NCBI GenBank assembly: GCA_029204225.1
Contig: CM055092.1
Coordinates: 62,958,692 to 62,993,299, forward strand
DNA: 34,608 nt
Source: Diphasiastrum complanatum
Lineage: Eukaryota > Streptophyta > Lycopodiopsida > Lycopodiales > Lycopodiaceae
Direction of reading: 5' to 3'
The translations under genes were made by a program, and so were the position numbers. The notes below the pieces were generated by a model. It saw only the letters and a list, made by a program, of their open reading frames with translations. It was not told where the DNA came from and ran no database searches. Shown in pieces: positions 9,866-21,174 of this stretch. Numbering within the stretch: position 1 is the stretch's first letter; each line of letters opens with the position of its first letter.

Positions 9866-10015
9866 GACAAAAGTAGACACAAATATAATGCACAAAAGTG
9901 ACCTTGAATAAAGTATACGTGACATTGTTTCTATGCTTGGGACATATGCAATGTCAAAAGGGGTTGCGAAGCTCACATAGAAAAGCAAGATTATGAAAGA
10001 CAAGGAGAAAAATAA

Positions 10016-10017
<2 letters not shown>

Positions 10018-10047
<30 letters not shown>
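10018..10047. repeat. (TG)15 microsatellite
   Basis: Thirty bases of uninterrupted TG. Confidence 0.96.
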
Positions 10048-10048
<1 letters not shown>

Positions 10049-10080
10049 TCATGTTGTTTTTAAAGTTTATTGTGGATTTA

Positions 10081-10169
10081 ATCTATGTTTAATCTTTGTG
10101 CAATCACCAAGTCTTAATAGGATATCAAAATTACACTTTTGGACTATTCAACATGTGTGAAATTCAACA
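10081..10169 (+). repeat. LTR 3' end of an element related to the intact copia
   Basis: The last bases (CATGTGTGAAATTCAACA, ending 10169) match the end of the intact element's LTR, with CACACGTGTG changed to CACATGTGTG-like sequence. A primer site follows immediately. Further left the similarity fades into microsatellite DNA, so the left boundary is arbitrary. Confidence 0.7.
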
Positions 10170-10181
10170 TGGTATCAGAGC
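10170..10181 (+). other. Primer-binding site (initiator tRNA-Met) of a truncated copia element
   Basis: TGGTATCAGAGC follows the LTR end directly, and the next bases CTACCTAA are shared with the leader of the intact element (2757 on). No gag or pol follows, so only the 5' tip survives. Confidence 0.85.
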
Positions 10182-10902
10182 CTACCTAAAATATCCATGC
10201 ATACATCAAGAGTGATGTGAAAATTTGCCTTAAAATCAAGATTTTGAGAGTGTAGTTGCATCTTGTTGGATCCTTTCCGTGCCTCCCTAATTGGTGCGAT
10301 CAAGAGGGCAAGGAAGGGGCTTGGATATCCAACCGGGTGAGTACCAGTGTAGTATCGCAGGCTTTGATCCAATGGGGAGAGGGCTAAGTGACGAAATAAG
10401 AGTGGGGATCTAGGCTTGCTAAGGTCAACTCACACTGGCTCGTCGGCTCTCACCCTAGACGCTTGATCAAACCACTGTTAAAACAAAGCATAATCAAGAG
10501 TCCCCCCTCTCAACTCTAAACTTCCTACTTATACAATTGTGTGAGTGCCGCAATCCAACATCACAACCTTTTGTAATGCTCGCCAGGTGTCAGTTGAGCT
10601 TCTCATAAAACTCGTATGGAAACCGCAATTGACGACCTTGTGGTCACTTATGGACTATTTGGATTCCTCCTGAATACAACTAAATGTCAACTACCCTAAC
10701 AACCTGAACTTCGTAACATCAATTACTCTGGCCTAATTTACTTATCTAACCATGTGAATACATTTCCGTTGTTTGAAATAAAACTTCATATGCATAACTA
10801 ATTAACTTTTAATTACATAGCCTATAATTAAAATGTAAATTCTATTAGCCATAATAGGCCTAACACATAGCTCCTGCTAGAAGAGAACGAGTTCCACCGA
10901 GT
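10182..10902. other. Short copia leader remnant, then gene-free DNA
   Basis: The first tens of bases resemble the intact element's leader. The remainder up to the unknown pseudogene shows no recognisable coding or RNA feature; on the minus strand it would be the 3' flank of that gene. Confidence 0.4.
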
Positions 10903-13537
10903 TCATTTGTTAGCCTTCTTTCTTCGTTTCCTCTTCTTCATGTCCTTGCTATCATGTTCAATCTCCCTTTCGCTGGATGTATTCATCTCTGAACAATGAG
11001 TACAGATTCACCTCTGCCCTATGAATGAATCACAATCGGTTTATATTTCATTGGTGGAGACAGTGATGACCAATCCCTGGGTTTTGGTAGAGGGGTAGCC
11101 AATCCATACCGCAATGTCATGAGTAAAAGATTTTGATTGTCATCTATGATGCCCGATACTGCTCACGGTGTTTGCTTTGTCAGCATCATGTTGTTCAGCC
11201 ATTCAGTGGTGAGAGGCGTGTAGATTTCAATTCCATCAAAATTGTTCACCTTCATTTTACCCTATAAAAACTCCCATGCCAACACCGCTTGCGCCTTCAA
11301 ATCTGATTCCAACCAGAAGTCGTATAATTCGCCCAAGTACTAGGGCTCTTCCCATTCCTCACTGGCAATGTCCCTTATCCCTGGTAAGAACACATAATCA
11401 ATGTTACAAGCATGCTCTACGTTGCGTAGGAATATCCAAGGTTGAAAACGTTGTATAAATTCTTTACCTCCCTGCCCAACATTGTTTTAGGTCGCTTTGC
11501 TCGTGATTTCTGTGGCACCGCAACTGAAGATCGGTCTTTCACAACTTGGCTATCATGTTGTTGACCCGCAGGCATTGGCAGAAACTCATGTCGACTGTCC
11601 AAGTGATCTTTCAATCTCACCATTTCTGTTATCAGCTCTCTGACTTCTGCCTGCGATTTTTGATGTTTGGCCTCCTCATCTTGCAATGTATTCTGCAAAT
11701 CAAATAATTGTTGTTTTAAATTTTGATTGTCCAACATGACTTGCTGTAGATTTGCCTATGCTTGGACTACTTCCGGATGTGCTATCCACCCCATACATTG
11801 TCCTATTACTTTTTCATATTCCACTTGACTAATTCTTAGTGGGCTATGAACCGTCTACTCAGAGTGTTGTCTGGCCTGAACCTCTGTGTTTAAATGTGCG
11901 ACTTCTGCAATGTACCCTTTCAGCTCCTCGTTTGACTTCACACATACCTCTTCTTTAGCTTACAACTTCCCTTGAATGTTAGATGTTGTTTCCGCAATTG
12001 TTGTACATCCGCCATCAATTGTTGTGGTTAGTCTGCGCTGTTATGGCCTATGGATGGCTTAACCAGTCTCTACATTGGTGGGCGATGGATAAGAAGCCCT
12101 GCTTCTCTGCCAACTCCTTCTCCAACTGTAGATTTTCCTCTCGCAAGAGTCTCTGCTCTTCGATGAACTGCTCCAGTTTCTCTGCTGCAACTTGTGTGCA
12201 CAGAATGTTCTGGGTCCACTCCTTGAGGCCGATATTGTTAATTCGCATTGGGCCTCCGTCCGTGATGTTATCCAGTTGGAATTGTAATAGATCCCGTTCG
12301 TACGCGGTCACATCCTTAGCTGCCTACAATGCACCTACTTCCTTTTGAAGTTTCATCAGCCTTTTAAAATACTGTGCATTGCAATCTTGTAGCGTCTTGA
12401 CTTCATCATCTTTCCACTTAGGCTGTACTTGTAGCCCGCTTATACGTGCTTCACGATCCTACAACTGCGCCTAGCACTGTCTTATTTTAGGTCCTTCTTC
12501 CTCAAACAGTTTTCAAGCGCTTTGCTTGCTGTACAGACAGCGTGTGCCAGTATGCCGCTTGGTCCTGTAAATACTGATATTGTCGTATAAACCACATTCC
12601 GGGTAATCCTGGTGAAAAATTCCTCTCCATATGTAGAAACATTTTGATGTGTTCATCTTCAGCGTACTCTATAGTTTGTTCCAACCATCCTGCATTCTGA
12701 GTCTGATTCCCGGTGTCTTGTATTGTTATGGTCATTGTCGTAACATCATGTGATAGGTCGGCATAATTAACATCATTCTATTGCAGCGCCTGTGTGGAAT
12801 CTCCTGCCGCTTCATCGACCAGTGCCATTTCTTGTTATGCTTGAGGACTAAACGAGTATGACTGGACCTTGGCCTCATCTCTTTGCACAATCGACAGCAA
12901 TATAATGTTGATCAGAGCTTTCGCTTGGACTGGATTTTGCTGCAAACCCCCGACTTCTTGATTCGTCAAAAGCTTCGCATATCTTAGTGATATGCGCTCC
13001 CCATTCGCTGTACTTCTTCGTGCCCTCTAGACACTTCTTGAATTGTTTGTAGGCGATCTTCTCCCATGGAACCAATATTCCTTTCAAAGCAATTTGTATC
13101 AGTGCAAGATTCCCTGACTGAGATATACTGGTCAATATGTGGTCCAAAAATTATCTGGTTCATCCATCCCCTAATGCCTGTGGCTAGCAGAGACTCAACT
13201 TATATCCCTGCTCCTTATTGAAACCATCCGCAGGGAAAAAGTCACTCATTTCCACTGAGGGGACATTTGGTATGTCACAATCTACCGACAATCCGATGGT
13301 ATCACCAAACATCTGCTCCGTGATTGGAATGTTCACGTTGCATACTTGGGTAAAGCCATGGTCCTCCGATTCCCGCCTTATATTATTAAGGAATTCAACC
13401 ACCGCATCCTCCATGATCTTGTTAGGATTGAATTGCTGGAGATGATCCAACCTCAACTCTCTCAGATAGTCCTGAATGATAGAACCCCTAATCGCTGCTC
13501 GTTTAATAAACTTGGGACCCTTACTAATCGCTGCCAT
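10903..13537 (-). pseudogene. Decayed gene for a large coiled-coil protein of unknown family
   Basis: Read on the minus strand from ATG at 13537 (preceded by an in-frame TGA), about 870 codons of protein-like sequence follow with a few single-base frameshifts (near 12880, 12510, 11970, 11460, and at the C-terminus). It starts MAAISKGPKF. A globular N-terminal region (13537-12880) contains a PITEQMFGDTIGL segment. A long Gln/Glu/Leu-rich, probably coiled-coil middle spans about 12480-11500, and the tail is strongly basic (MKKRKRRKKANK, stop at 10903-10905). About a dozen or more in-frame stops interrupt it, all TAG, TAA or TGA at places where Gln, Arg or Trp codons would fit. No RT, integrase or transposase motif is visible. 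It could be a host gene relic, a gag-like or accessory protein of a large transposon, or the ORF of an undescribed mobile element. That it was once coding is well supported; its function is unknown. Confidence 0.7.
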
Positions 13538-14769
13538 CGTCGTCTGTTCGTGAATGCTTGTACATGATCATAGCAATGTGTAATGCAAGAATTTCTGATT
13601 AGCAAGTAAGCGTGAAACAAAGAAGATGTCTATTTTAATCTTCCAAATGCCATCATACATCGCGCTCGTCTATTGCTGGAAGACGCGTAGCAACGACTAT
13701 CGGATCAATTTTAGCACTCGTGAATTGTATAAAAGTTACTTTTAATGTCATTAATTTTTGCCAAACTCGCAGCTATCATACCCATCCTGATTACGACCCA
13801 ATGCAATGTGATGCCTCGCACCCGCAAAAAGGTTAATCCAAGGACCGTAATAATAGGACCGCACAAGGAATCGCAAGGTTTGGGTCGAAAATGGTCCACC
13901 CGAACGGACTCTAACGGTTTTGCGTGTACTCCAACGCCTCGTCAAACCGCAACATGCTTGTTCAATGTAGTCATAACTAAATTGTTAAATCATAACTCGC
14001 TAGCTAATTCACATCATAAATTGGGCATCAACGCTTGAAAATTCATTGGAAGATGATATTCTATTTCAATTGAGTCTATGTCCTCCTGGCGTCGATGTTG
14101 TCGCAGCCTCCATTGAACTCTATCTGCATCCATGTCTTCACGATAATATGAACAATCAATCACCGTGTAACTCAGTGATCCTCTAAAATGAACCTGGAGC
14201 AACCTTATATATTCCAAGTTGTCATCACAAATTTTGAATGAAATTATCATTACCCAACTACTAGTAATACATCCTATCACTTCCTAGAGATGTGATTCTA
14301 CTCGCAAGTACCAAAAAATTCACTTCAAAATTATATGTTTTTTTTTCTTGGTTTTTCCATTTTTTTTCCACGTGCTTTTCTTTCGCACGTGTCGCCGTAC
14401 GGAACCGTCATCCAAGCTTAGGTCACGATCCTCCCACATTAGGGAAAATATGGGCTCAAAATGGCCCCTTTAAGAAGTTTGACTATAGAGTAAGATTAAC
14501 AAGAGAGAGAAAACTTCTGGCAACATCTATGCTCGTTTTTTATGATTCCGAAACTGCTCGCCACCCAACTTATATGGTTAACATGTAACCTTAATTTCCA
14601 TAAGCAAATGTGATAATATTGCACATTTTCCCCTTTGAAAAGCGCTCCTAGGGGTCCCACACCCTTGGAAAATGTGCAACTGGTGTCTGGAACCGGCGGG
14701 CGTAATTGCGCTAGTGTGTGCTCATTCACTTCTCCTTTGTATTTTCAGGTGATGGTGCAAGAGCTTTCC
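13538..14769. other. Gene-free stretch upstream of the unknown pseudogene
   Basis: No coding similarity was found. On the minus strand this would be the 5' flank of the decayed gene. A CACGTG-containing segment (TTTTCCACGTGC, then GCACGTGTC) lies near 14366-14391. No LTR boundary or primer site was recognised. Confidence 0.4.
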
Positions 14770-14852
14770 AAACCCTAATATCGGTTCAACGCACAGATGT
14801 GCTATTTGACTGGTTAAACAGGCCATCCACACGTTGAATCGATATTAGGTTT
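14770..14852. repeat. Foldback repeat A (TAATATCGGTTCAACG arms)
   Basis: The arm at 14770-14792 (AAACCCTAATATCGGTTCAAC...) is inverted at 14830-14852, with about 37 nt between the arms and only a gap and one or two mismatches. A sister foldback follows at 15048-15106. Such quasi-palindromes are common in subterminal regions of plant DNA transposons; this assignment is inferred. Confidence 0.75.
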
Positions 14853-14916
14853 CTTTTTAAAATAGTCTAACTTCTTAACCGTAGCTTCAATTGAGACGAA
14901 CATGGTGCCATTAGAA

Positions 14917-15000
14917 AGAGCTTGACGGGAGCTTTGCAATGGCACCCTACATGACCTAGTTCCGAGTTACAGCTAAAAAGTTGTAGGCAGTCAAAGTTTG
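14917..15000 (+). repeat. Module copy 1, paired with foldback A
   Basis: Begins AGAGCTTGACGGGAGC and ends near GGCAGTCAAAG. It is repeated with roughly 80% identity at 15131-15212 (214 bp further on), each copy lying downstream of a foldback. Confidence 0.75.
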
Positions 15001-15047
15001 TAGAAAATCTCTCATCTAAAAAAATATATATTTCAAAAAAATAACCT

Positions 15048-15106
15048 TAATATCAGTTCAGCGCGCGCCCTTAGGGTTTGAGCGGGTGCACGCTGAACCG
15101 ATATTA
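15048..15106. repeat. Foldback repeat B (TAATATC-GTTCAGCG arms)
   Basis: TAATATCAGTTCAGCG at 15048-15063 is inverted at 15091-15106 with a single mismatch and a GC-rich 27-nt loop. It shares the arm core with foldback A. Confidence 0.8.
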
Positions 15107-15130
15107 GTATTTTGAATTTTTTTTCCGGAA

Positions 15131-15212
15131 AGAGCTCGACAAGAGCTTTGCAACGGCACCAAAATGACCTAATTTCGACTTATGGTTCAAAAGTTATAGG
15201 TAGTCAAAATTT
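15131..15212 (+). repeat. Module copy 2, paired with foldback B
   Basis: Begins AGAGCTCGACAAGAGC and matches module copy 1. It ends at the presumed left boundary of the next copia element, so that boundary may coincide with a truncation. Confidence 0.7.
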
Positions 15213-16076
15213 TGACAACGATGGCAACTCTTGATTCTGCTAACAAAGCGCGCAATTTACTTGACAAAGGATAAGAAACAAACGCGAACTCGAAACATTT
15301 TTATTCGTGACCAACCTCGAATGATTCACAAACTTTGTCTTGCAGTCAACTCGAAAGATTCGTGAAACAATTACCTGTAGAAGCTCGTGGCTTTCTTGTT
15401 AAAGCTCAAAAGATTCGCGAACAGAATCTTGTCACGAAATAATTTGTTTCTTGTTCAAACCTCAATTGTCGCGAAAATATCTTGAACAGTTCGCGAAATA
15501 TTCTAGATTTCTTCTTCAAGCTCAAGAATTGTCATCTGTCGCAAACAATTCACGAAAGACGAAAATGTCGTGAAGAGACAAGTGTCGCGAACAGTTCGCA
15601 AAACATGAAGCAGAGACAAAGAGATAGACTGTCGCGAATAGAAATTATTTGACCCTAGAAAAAAAAACGTCTATTTGAATATCAACCATCGTAAACGGTT
15701 AGATATCTACTGTAACAGCATTGAAAGGCCAAAGACTGTCCTGTAGAAATGTAAATACATGTGTACTACTCGTTGTAACTAAATCACTTAATCAGAGACA
15801 CAACAACGAGATAAGACAACAAGAGATGTATATTGATGATTCAGATTCAGAATTATAAAAATTCATTTTTGATCAATAGTTTCTTATTGTCTAAATTTGT
15901 CTAAAGATGTCTCTTACTTCCGCACATAATTTTTGCACGCATATTCAATCAGAACTAATACTGTTCTATTAGTACATAGATAAGATACAATCTCGATTGA
16001 AGACATTGATATTAGTTTGATTTATTCAAACTTGCATAGTGTTCTTTGTGGAAGAATAATTACTATTTATCCTATA
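15213..16076 (+). repeat. 5' LTR of the degenerate copia element
   Basis: Aligned to 19717-20579. The start (TGACAAC...) is eroded; the end CCTATA corresponds to CCTACA in the 3' LTR. It contains several TTCGCGAA palindromes (for example 15414-15421 and 15490-15497). The TATA box of the partner is mutated to TGTAAATA near 15750. Confidence 0.8.
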
Positions 16077-16077
16077 G

Positions 16078-16089
16078 TAGTATCAGAGC
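16078..16089 (+). other. Primer-binding site, one mismatch
   Basis: TAGTATCAGAGC differs from the tRNA-Met consensus by one G-to-A change and lies just after the 5' LTR end. Confidence 0.8.
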
Positions 16090-16191
16090 AAGCGGAATTA
16101 AAGTTGATATAGTGTTATCTTCAAATCTCTCTCAGCATTCTTCATACGTCCATCAGCAAGCCGCTATCTGGAGGTTATTCAGAATTAGAAG

Positions 16192-19100
16192 ATGTCGTAG
16201 ATCATCAATATTCAAGCTAAGATCACTATGATCTTGGATCTAGAAGGTTCAAACTACTTGATTTGGACATTAAAGACTACACTCTTGTTGAAGGGCAAAG
16301 GTCTATGGCAATGGGTAGAATCAATTGAGGAGAAGCCAGTAGCTACTCCTGGCAAAGAACTTCAAGAATGGAGTTTTAAAAATGACAAAGCTATAGCAAT
16401 TATTGTGTCTTCAGTGCATGACAATATAATGCTAGATCTTACATCAATTTCGAATGCAAAGGATTTATGGGAAGAATTGCAAACCAAGCATGAGACTCGA
16501 TGCTCGTAAATGCTATGACGATAATGGTGATTCCGAAAATGCTCTATTTACTCAGAAGAATAAATCTTCTAAGAAGTCTATGTTTAAGAGGGGGTCGTCT
16601 AAGAAGAATGAGTCTAAGACAAATGAACAACAATTTGGAAAACAATAGAAAAATTATGGTAATAAGAAGATCTACAACAGATGCAAAAGACCAGGTCACA
16701 CAAAAGAAAAGTGTCGGTTAAATCCAAAGATTGAATGCCATCATTGTCATAAACGGGGTCATGCAGTAGTAGACTGTTATCAGAATCTCAAAAACAAAAA
16801 GGAACAGAATCGAAATGAACCTTTAGATTCAAACTATGTCAGAGACAAAGCAAAATGCTCCAGAGCAGCAGAAGACAAGACAACAAGGAACTCAATAGCT
16901 TATGTTAGTGCTGATCTATGTTATTCATCTAATTCAATTCGAGAGGTAGTACTTGATTTGAGAGCCACCTCACATTTTGTTTCCTTGAAACAAACATGGA
17001 AGCCTTGTACCAAGCCAACAAAAGTCAGAGAATTCAAGGAGTCGAAATCAGAAGTAGAGATATTCGAACTACTTGTGAATCCTATCTTAAAGGCAAGATG
17101 ACTAGAACACCTTTCAGTAAGGATGTTTATAAAACAACTAAGGTACTAGAAATTGTGCATTCAGATATTTGTGGACCATTCGGAGTATTGTCATTGGGTG
17201 ATGCAAAGTACTTCATTACGTTTATTGATGACTTCAGCAAGTTCGCTATGGTATACTTTATTCATACTAAATCTGAAGCTTTCGAAAAGTTTGTTGAGCA
17301 TACGAATTGGGCTGAAAAGCAGGCAGGGAATAAGCTGAAGCAAATTCGCACAGATCGTGGAGGTGAGTACATTCCCAATGAATTCAAGGCTTACTGTACT
17401 GATCGAGGTATTATGCATACAAAGACTGCATCATACACACCTCAGCACAATGGAATAACTGAACGAAGAAATCGTACAATGATGAAAGCTGCAAGGTGTA
17501 TGATGGCTTATGCGAAGGCACCAAAACAATTGTGGGCAGAAGTAGTGGCTACATCAAATTATCTTCAGAATCGTATTCTGAAATCTTGAATACCAGATAA
17601 AACTCCTCATGAGATATGGTGGAAGGCGAAGCCAAATCTAGCACATGTTCGAACATTTGGATGCGCAGTGTATATGCACATACCAAATAAGCTGAGAAAG
17701 AAACTCGATAAAAAAAAGCAGAACAAGGTTTTAGTTAGGATTTGAGTTACATTCGTCATATTATCATGTCTATGTACCCGAAACTAGCAAGATAGAAGTT
17801 GTTGGAGATGTTAAATTTGATGAGACAAAATACATATCAGACAGTGATCTAGTTGGCTATGAAATTCTCAATAACTATTATGAGCTACCAACAATGACAG
17901 AAGAAAAACAAACAAAAAATGAAAGAGAGTTACCAGATTCAGAGGGAGGTCAAGATCGAGTGCATGACAGACTCGAATCGCCAGCTCAAATTCCAATAGA
18001 AAAGCTCGAATCAGAATCAAACTCAAAACCTGCAGAATCAAACTCAAAACCACCTGTGAGAAGATCTGACAAACAACGAAAACCACCAGAAAGGTATGGT
18101 CAGGATGTTTTTAATACAGCCATCCAATTTTGTGGATTCTTTGACGAACCTCAAACATTCGAGGAAGTTGTTGATGGACTAGATAAAGATCGATGGATTC
18201 AAGCAATGGAGGACGAAATGTCATCCATGTATAAGAACAATGTATGGACACTTGCACCTATACCTGATGACATCAAATTAGTCAAATGCAAGTGGATCTA
18301 CAAGATCAAAACAGGTCATGATGGAAAAAACATTAGATACAAAGCAAGGTTAGTTTCTAAAGGATTTTAGTACGGAATCGACTACACTGATACTTTCTCA
18401 CCGGTAGTCAAACATACATCAATTCGCTTGTTATTCATGTACGCAGTGGCTCATGGTCTGAAAATCTATATTGTGGATAAGAAGACTACTTTCTTGCATG
18501 CAGAATTGGAAGAAGACTTATTCATGGATCAACCAGTTGGTTTTGTAAACCAAGAATATCCAGAATACGGATGTCACATGAATAAAAACATTTATGGTCT
18601 GAAACAAGCAACTAGACAATGGTATAAAAATAAGGACAAAACACTATGCTCCTTAGGCTTCGAACATCTATTTGCTAAATCGAATGTCTATATCAAGCAT
18701 GTCTAAAATGAAATAATCATTCTAGCTGTTTATATTGATGACACACTTATCTTCTCAAGAAGAGATAAGTTAATTTCAGATGTCAAAAGAGACATTTTTG
18801 AAATATTTGAGATCGTTGATCTAGGAGAAGCTAAATCTATCTAGGCTTGCAGATCCAAAGAGACTTTGAAGGTGGTAAGTTGTATCTTCACCAACAAAAG
18901 TACACTCAAAAGATCATTGAAGACTTCAACATGCTCGAATGCAAAGGTGTGCATACTCCCATGATACCTAGAACAATACTGAACAAGGCAGATTGTCCGT
19001 AGACTCTCCAGGAAGAGGAACGAATGGCCAAAACACCCTATCATAGGCTGATTGGATCATTGTTATATCTAGCAGACAACACCAAACTTGATATAGCATT

Positions 19101-19671
19101 TGTAGTATATAGGCTGAGCCAATATAATCAGAACCCAAGATCGTTGCATTGGAAGTTGACAAAGAGAGTACTACAATATCTCCATGAAACGAAAGACTAT
19201 GGACTGTGTTATTCGAAGGAAGCTGGATTTCGCATCGAATCTTACAGTGACACAAGCTAGGCATCCATGAAGGGATGATAGCAAAAGTATTTCAGGAGGT
19301 TGTACTCTAGCATCTGGCATAGCCATACTCTGGATAAGCAGGAAACAAACAGTAGTAGCTCAATCTTCTTGTGAAGGAGAATATGTAGCAGCAACCAAGA
19401 TGGCAAAGAGCTGATCTGAATTAAACAGATGTTGGAAGGATTTGATAAATCTATTTCTGAACCTTATGTCTTGTTAATGGATAACACTTCAGCAATCTAT
19501 CTTACAAAAGATCATGTATTTCACTCAAAAACAAAGCACATAGCTATCAAATATCGTGTGATTCGGGACTTAGTCGAGAAGAAGATACTGAAGACAGTCT
19601 TCATACCTACAGAGGAAATGACAACTGATATCTTTACAAAGCCACTCAGTAAGGCTTTGTTCGAGAAGTAG
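16192..19671 (+). pseudogene. Decayed copia gag-pol
   Basis: The ATG at 16192 is followed two codons later by TAG, then a Gag N-terminus (LEGSNYLIW, near 16240). An internal part of Gag is missing near 16500. There are two zinc knuckles: the first has lost a cysteine, the second (CHHCHKRGHAVVDC, near 16736) is complete. The protease box is broken (DLRA instead of DSGA, near 16955). Integrase keeps D near 17161, D near 17350 and E near 17461. RT keeps FLHAELEE near 18493, IYGLKQ near 18591 and YIDD near 18732, with several stops. RNase H (SYSDTS near 19243, SKTKHIAIK near 19528) is also interrupted. Not functional. Confidence 0.88.
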
Positions 19672-19701
19672 CGAGGAAGATTGGGGTTAATCCAACTACC
19701 C

Positions 19702-19716
19702 ACTTTGAGAGGGAGT
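19702..19716 (+). other. Polypurine tract of the degenerate copia element
   Basis: CTTTGAGAGGGAGT directly precedes TGTAGAAC, the start of the 3' LTR. Confidence 0.7.
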
Positions 19717-20579
19717 TGTAGAACAACTGATCAAACTAATCATGATTCTACTAACAAAGTGCATAGTTTACTTGACAAAGGATAAGAAACTAACGCGCAC
19801 TCGAAATATTTTTATTCGTGATCAACCTCAAAGGATTCGCGAACTTTGTCTTGCAGTCAACTCGAAAGATTCACGAAACAATTACTTGTAGAAGCTGGTG
19901 GCTTTCTTGTTGAAGCTTGAAAGATTCACGAACAAAATCTTGTCACAAAATATTCTGTTTCTTATTCAAATCTCAACTGTCATGAAACTATCTCGAACAG
20001 TTCGCGGAATATTATAGATTTCTTCTTCAAGTTCAAGAATTGTCATCTGTCGTGAACAATTCACGAAAGACGAAAATGTCGCGAACAATTCGCGAAACAC
20101 GAAGCTGAGACGAAGAGATAGATTGTTGCGAATAATTTCCGAACAGAAATTATTCGACCCTGGAAACAAAGCGCTATTTGAATATCAACCATCGTAAATG
20201 GTTAGATATCTATTGTTACAGCATTGAAAGGCCAAAGACCTGTCCTGTAGCAATATAAATACATGTGCACTACTCGTTATAACTAACTCACTCAATTAGA
20301 GACACAACAGCGAGATAAGACAACAAGAGATGTATATTGATGATTCAGATTCAGAGTTATGAAAATTCCATTTTGATCAATAGTTTCTTATTGTCTACAT
20401 TGTCTAAAGATGTCTCTTACTTCCGCACATAATTTTCACATGCATATTCAATCAGAACTAATATTGTTCTATTAGTACATAGATCAGATACAATACCGAT
20501 TGAAGATACTGATATTAGTTTGACTTATTCAAACTTGCATTGTGTTCTCTGTGGAAGAATAATTACTATTTGTCCTACA
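19717..20579 (+). repeat. 3' LTR of the degenerate copia element
   Basis: Starts TGTAGAAC and ends TCCTACA (TGTAG/CTACA inverted ends), 863 bp. A TATAAATA box is at 20254-20261. TTCGCGAA palindromes occur at 19836-19843 and 20089-20096, with many one-base variants. Confidence 0.88.
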
Positions 20580-20582
20580 TCT

Positions 20583-21170
20583 ATGGCTTCTTCCTCATTG
20601 TCCGTTTCAATATGGGACAATTGATCGGCTATAGTATGCACTCGTCTGGGCCGAATTCGCACTTCGAACTCGAATTCTTGGAACAAAATCATCCAACGCA
20701 CAATTCTACTCACAATCACAAGTTCATGCATAAGATAAAGCAGCGATTGATGATCCATAAAAGCAATAAATTTATTATCAAGTAGAAAATGCCAAAATTT
20801 CTGATGCGCAAAAATGAAACTTAATGCCTTACACTATGTAGTTGAATAATTCCTTTCCGCCGGCATTAGCTGCTTGCTTGCATAATAGACCGGATGATCA
20901 TAACCTTTTTTGTCCCTCGGCTATGCTAATACGCAACCAACCGCCACCTACGAAGCATCGCAATGCACAAGCAACGGTTTGCTCAATCCGGCGGCCAAAG
21001 AATGGGCGCATAAACCAACGTGTCAACTAAATCTTTAAACGCCTTATAGCATTTGATTGTACTCCCCTGTTTTCATATTCTTAATAATCTCGATCTTTAC
21101 TGGATCAATAGATAAGCTCTCTTTGGAAATGATCATGGGATAGATATATGACACTTTAAGAATCCATCAT
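20583..21170 (-). pseudogene. Ty3/gypsy relic: end of RT connection and RNase H
   Basis: Read on the minus strand from about 21170: SKESLSIDPVKIEIIKN (the segment after gypsy RT), then an RNase H with HCDAS near 20970, DHPVYYASKQ near 20900, MDHQSLLYL near 20750, and the ending FQEFEFEVR...ADQLSHIE near 20670-20600. The frame is mostly open; interruptions are TAG codons. It is cut at 20580 by the copia LTR and joined near 21175 to a copia RNase H of another element. There is no protease, integrase or LTR. Confidence 0.8.
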
Positions 21171-21174
21171 CATG

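Larger units (their letters stand above)
15213..20579 (+). mobile_element. Degenerate Ty1/copia element with both LTRs
   Basis: Two diverged LTRs (15213-16076 and 19717-20579) flank a primer site, decayed gag-pol and polypurine tract, total about 5.4 kb. LTR divergence is roughly 10% or more by eye and dominated by C/T and G/A changes, so it is far older than the element at 2018. No matching 5-bp duplication was found: left flank ends AATTT, right flank starts TCTAT. The right end abuts a gypsy relic that does not continue on the left side. This fits rearrangement or deletion after insertion. Confidence 0.88.

Noticed and set aside
9688-10003. Minus-strand open frames rich in Ser-Leu and Thr-His
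   Set aside because: They are translations of GA and TG microsatellites, not genes.
9768-10047. Clustered repeats as a possible CRISPR-like array
   Set aside because: They are dinucleotide microsatellites without spacer structure.
10903-13537. Stops removed by U-to-C RNA editing, as in fern or hornwort organelles
   Set aside because: Stop types fit, but the surroundings are nuclear transposons, the protein is not an organelle gene, and frameshifts are also present; decay is simpler.
14270-14760. Possible gypsy LTR end with CACGTG words
   Set aside because: No primer site, polypurine tract or matching second copy could be found.
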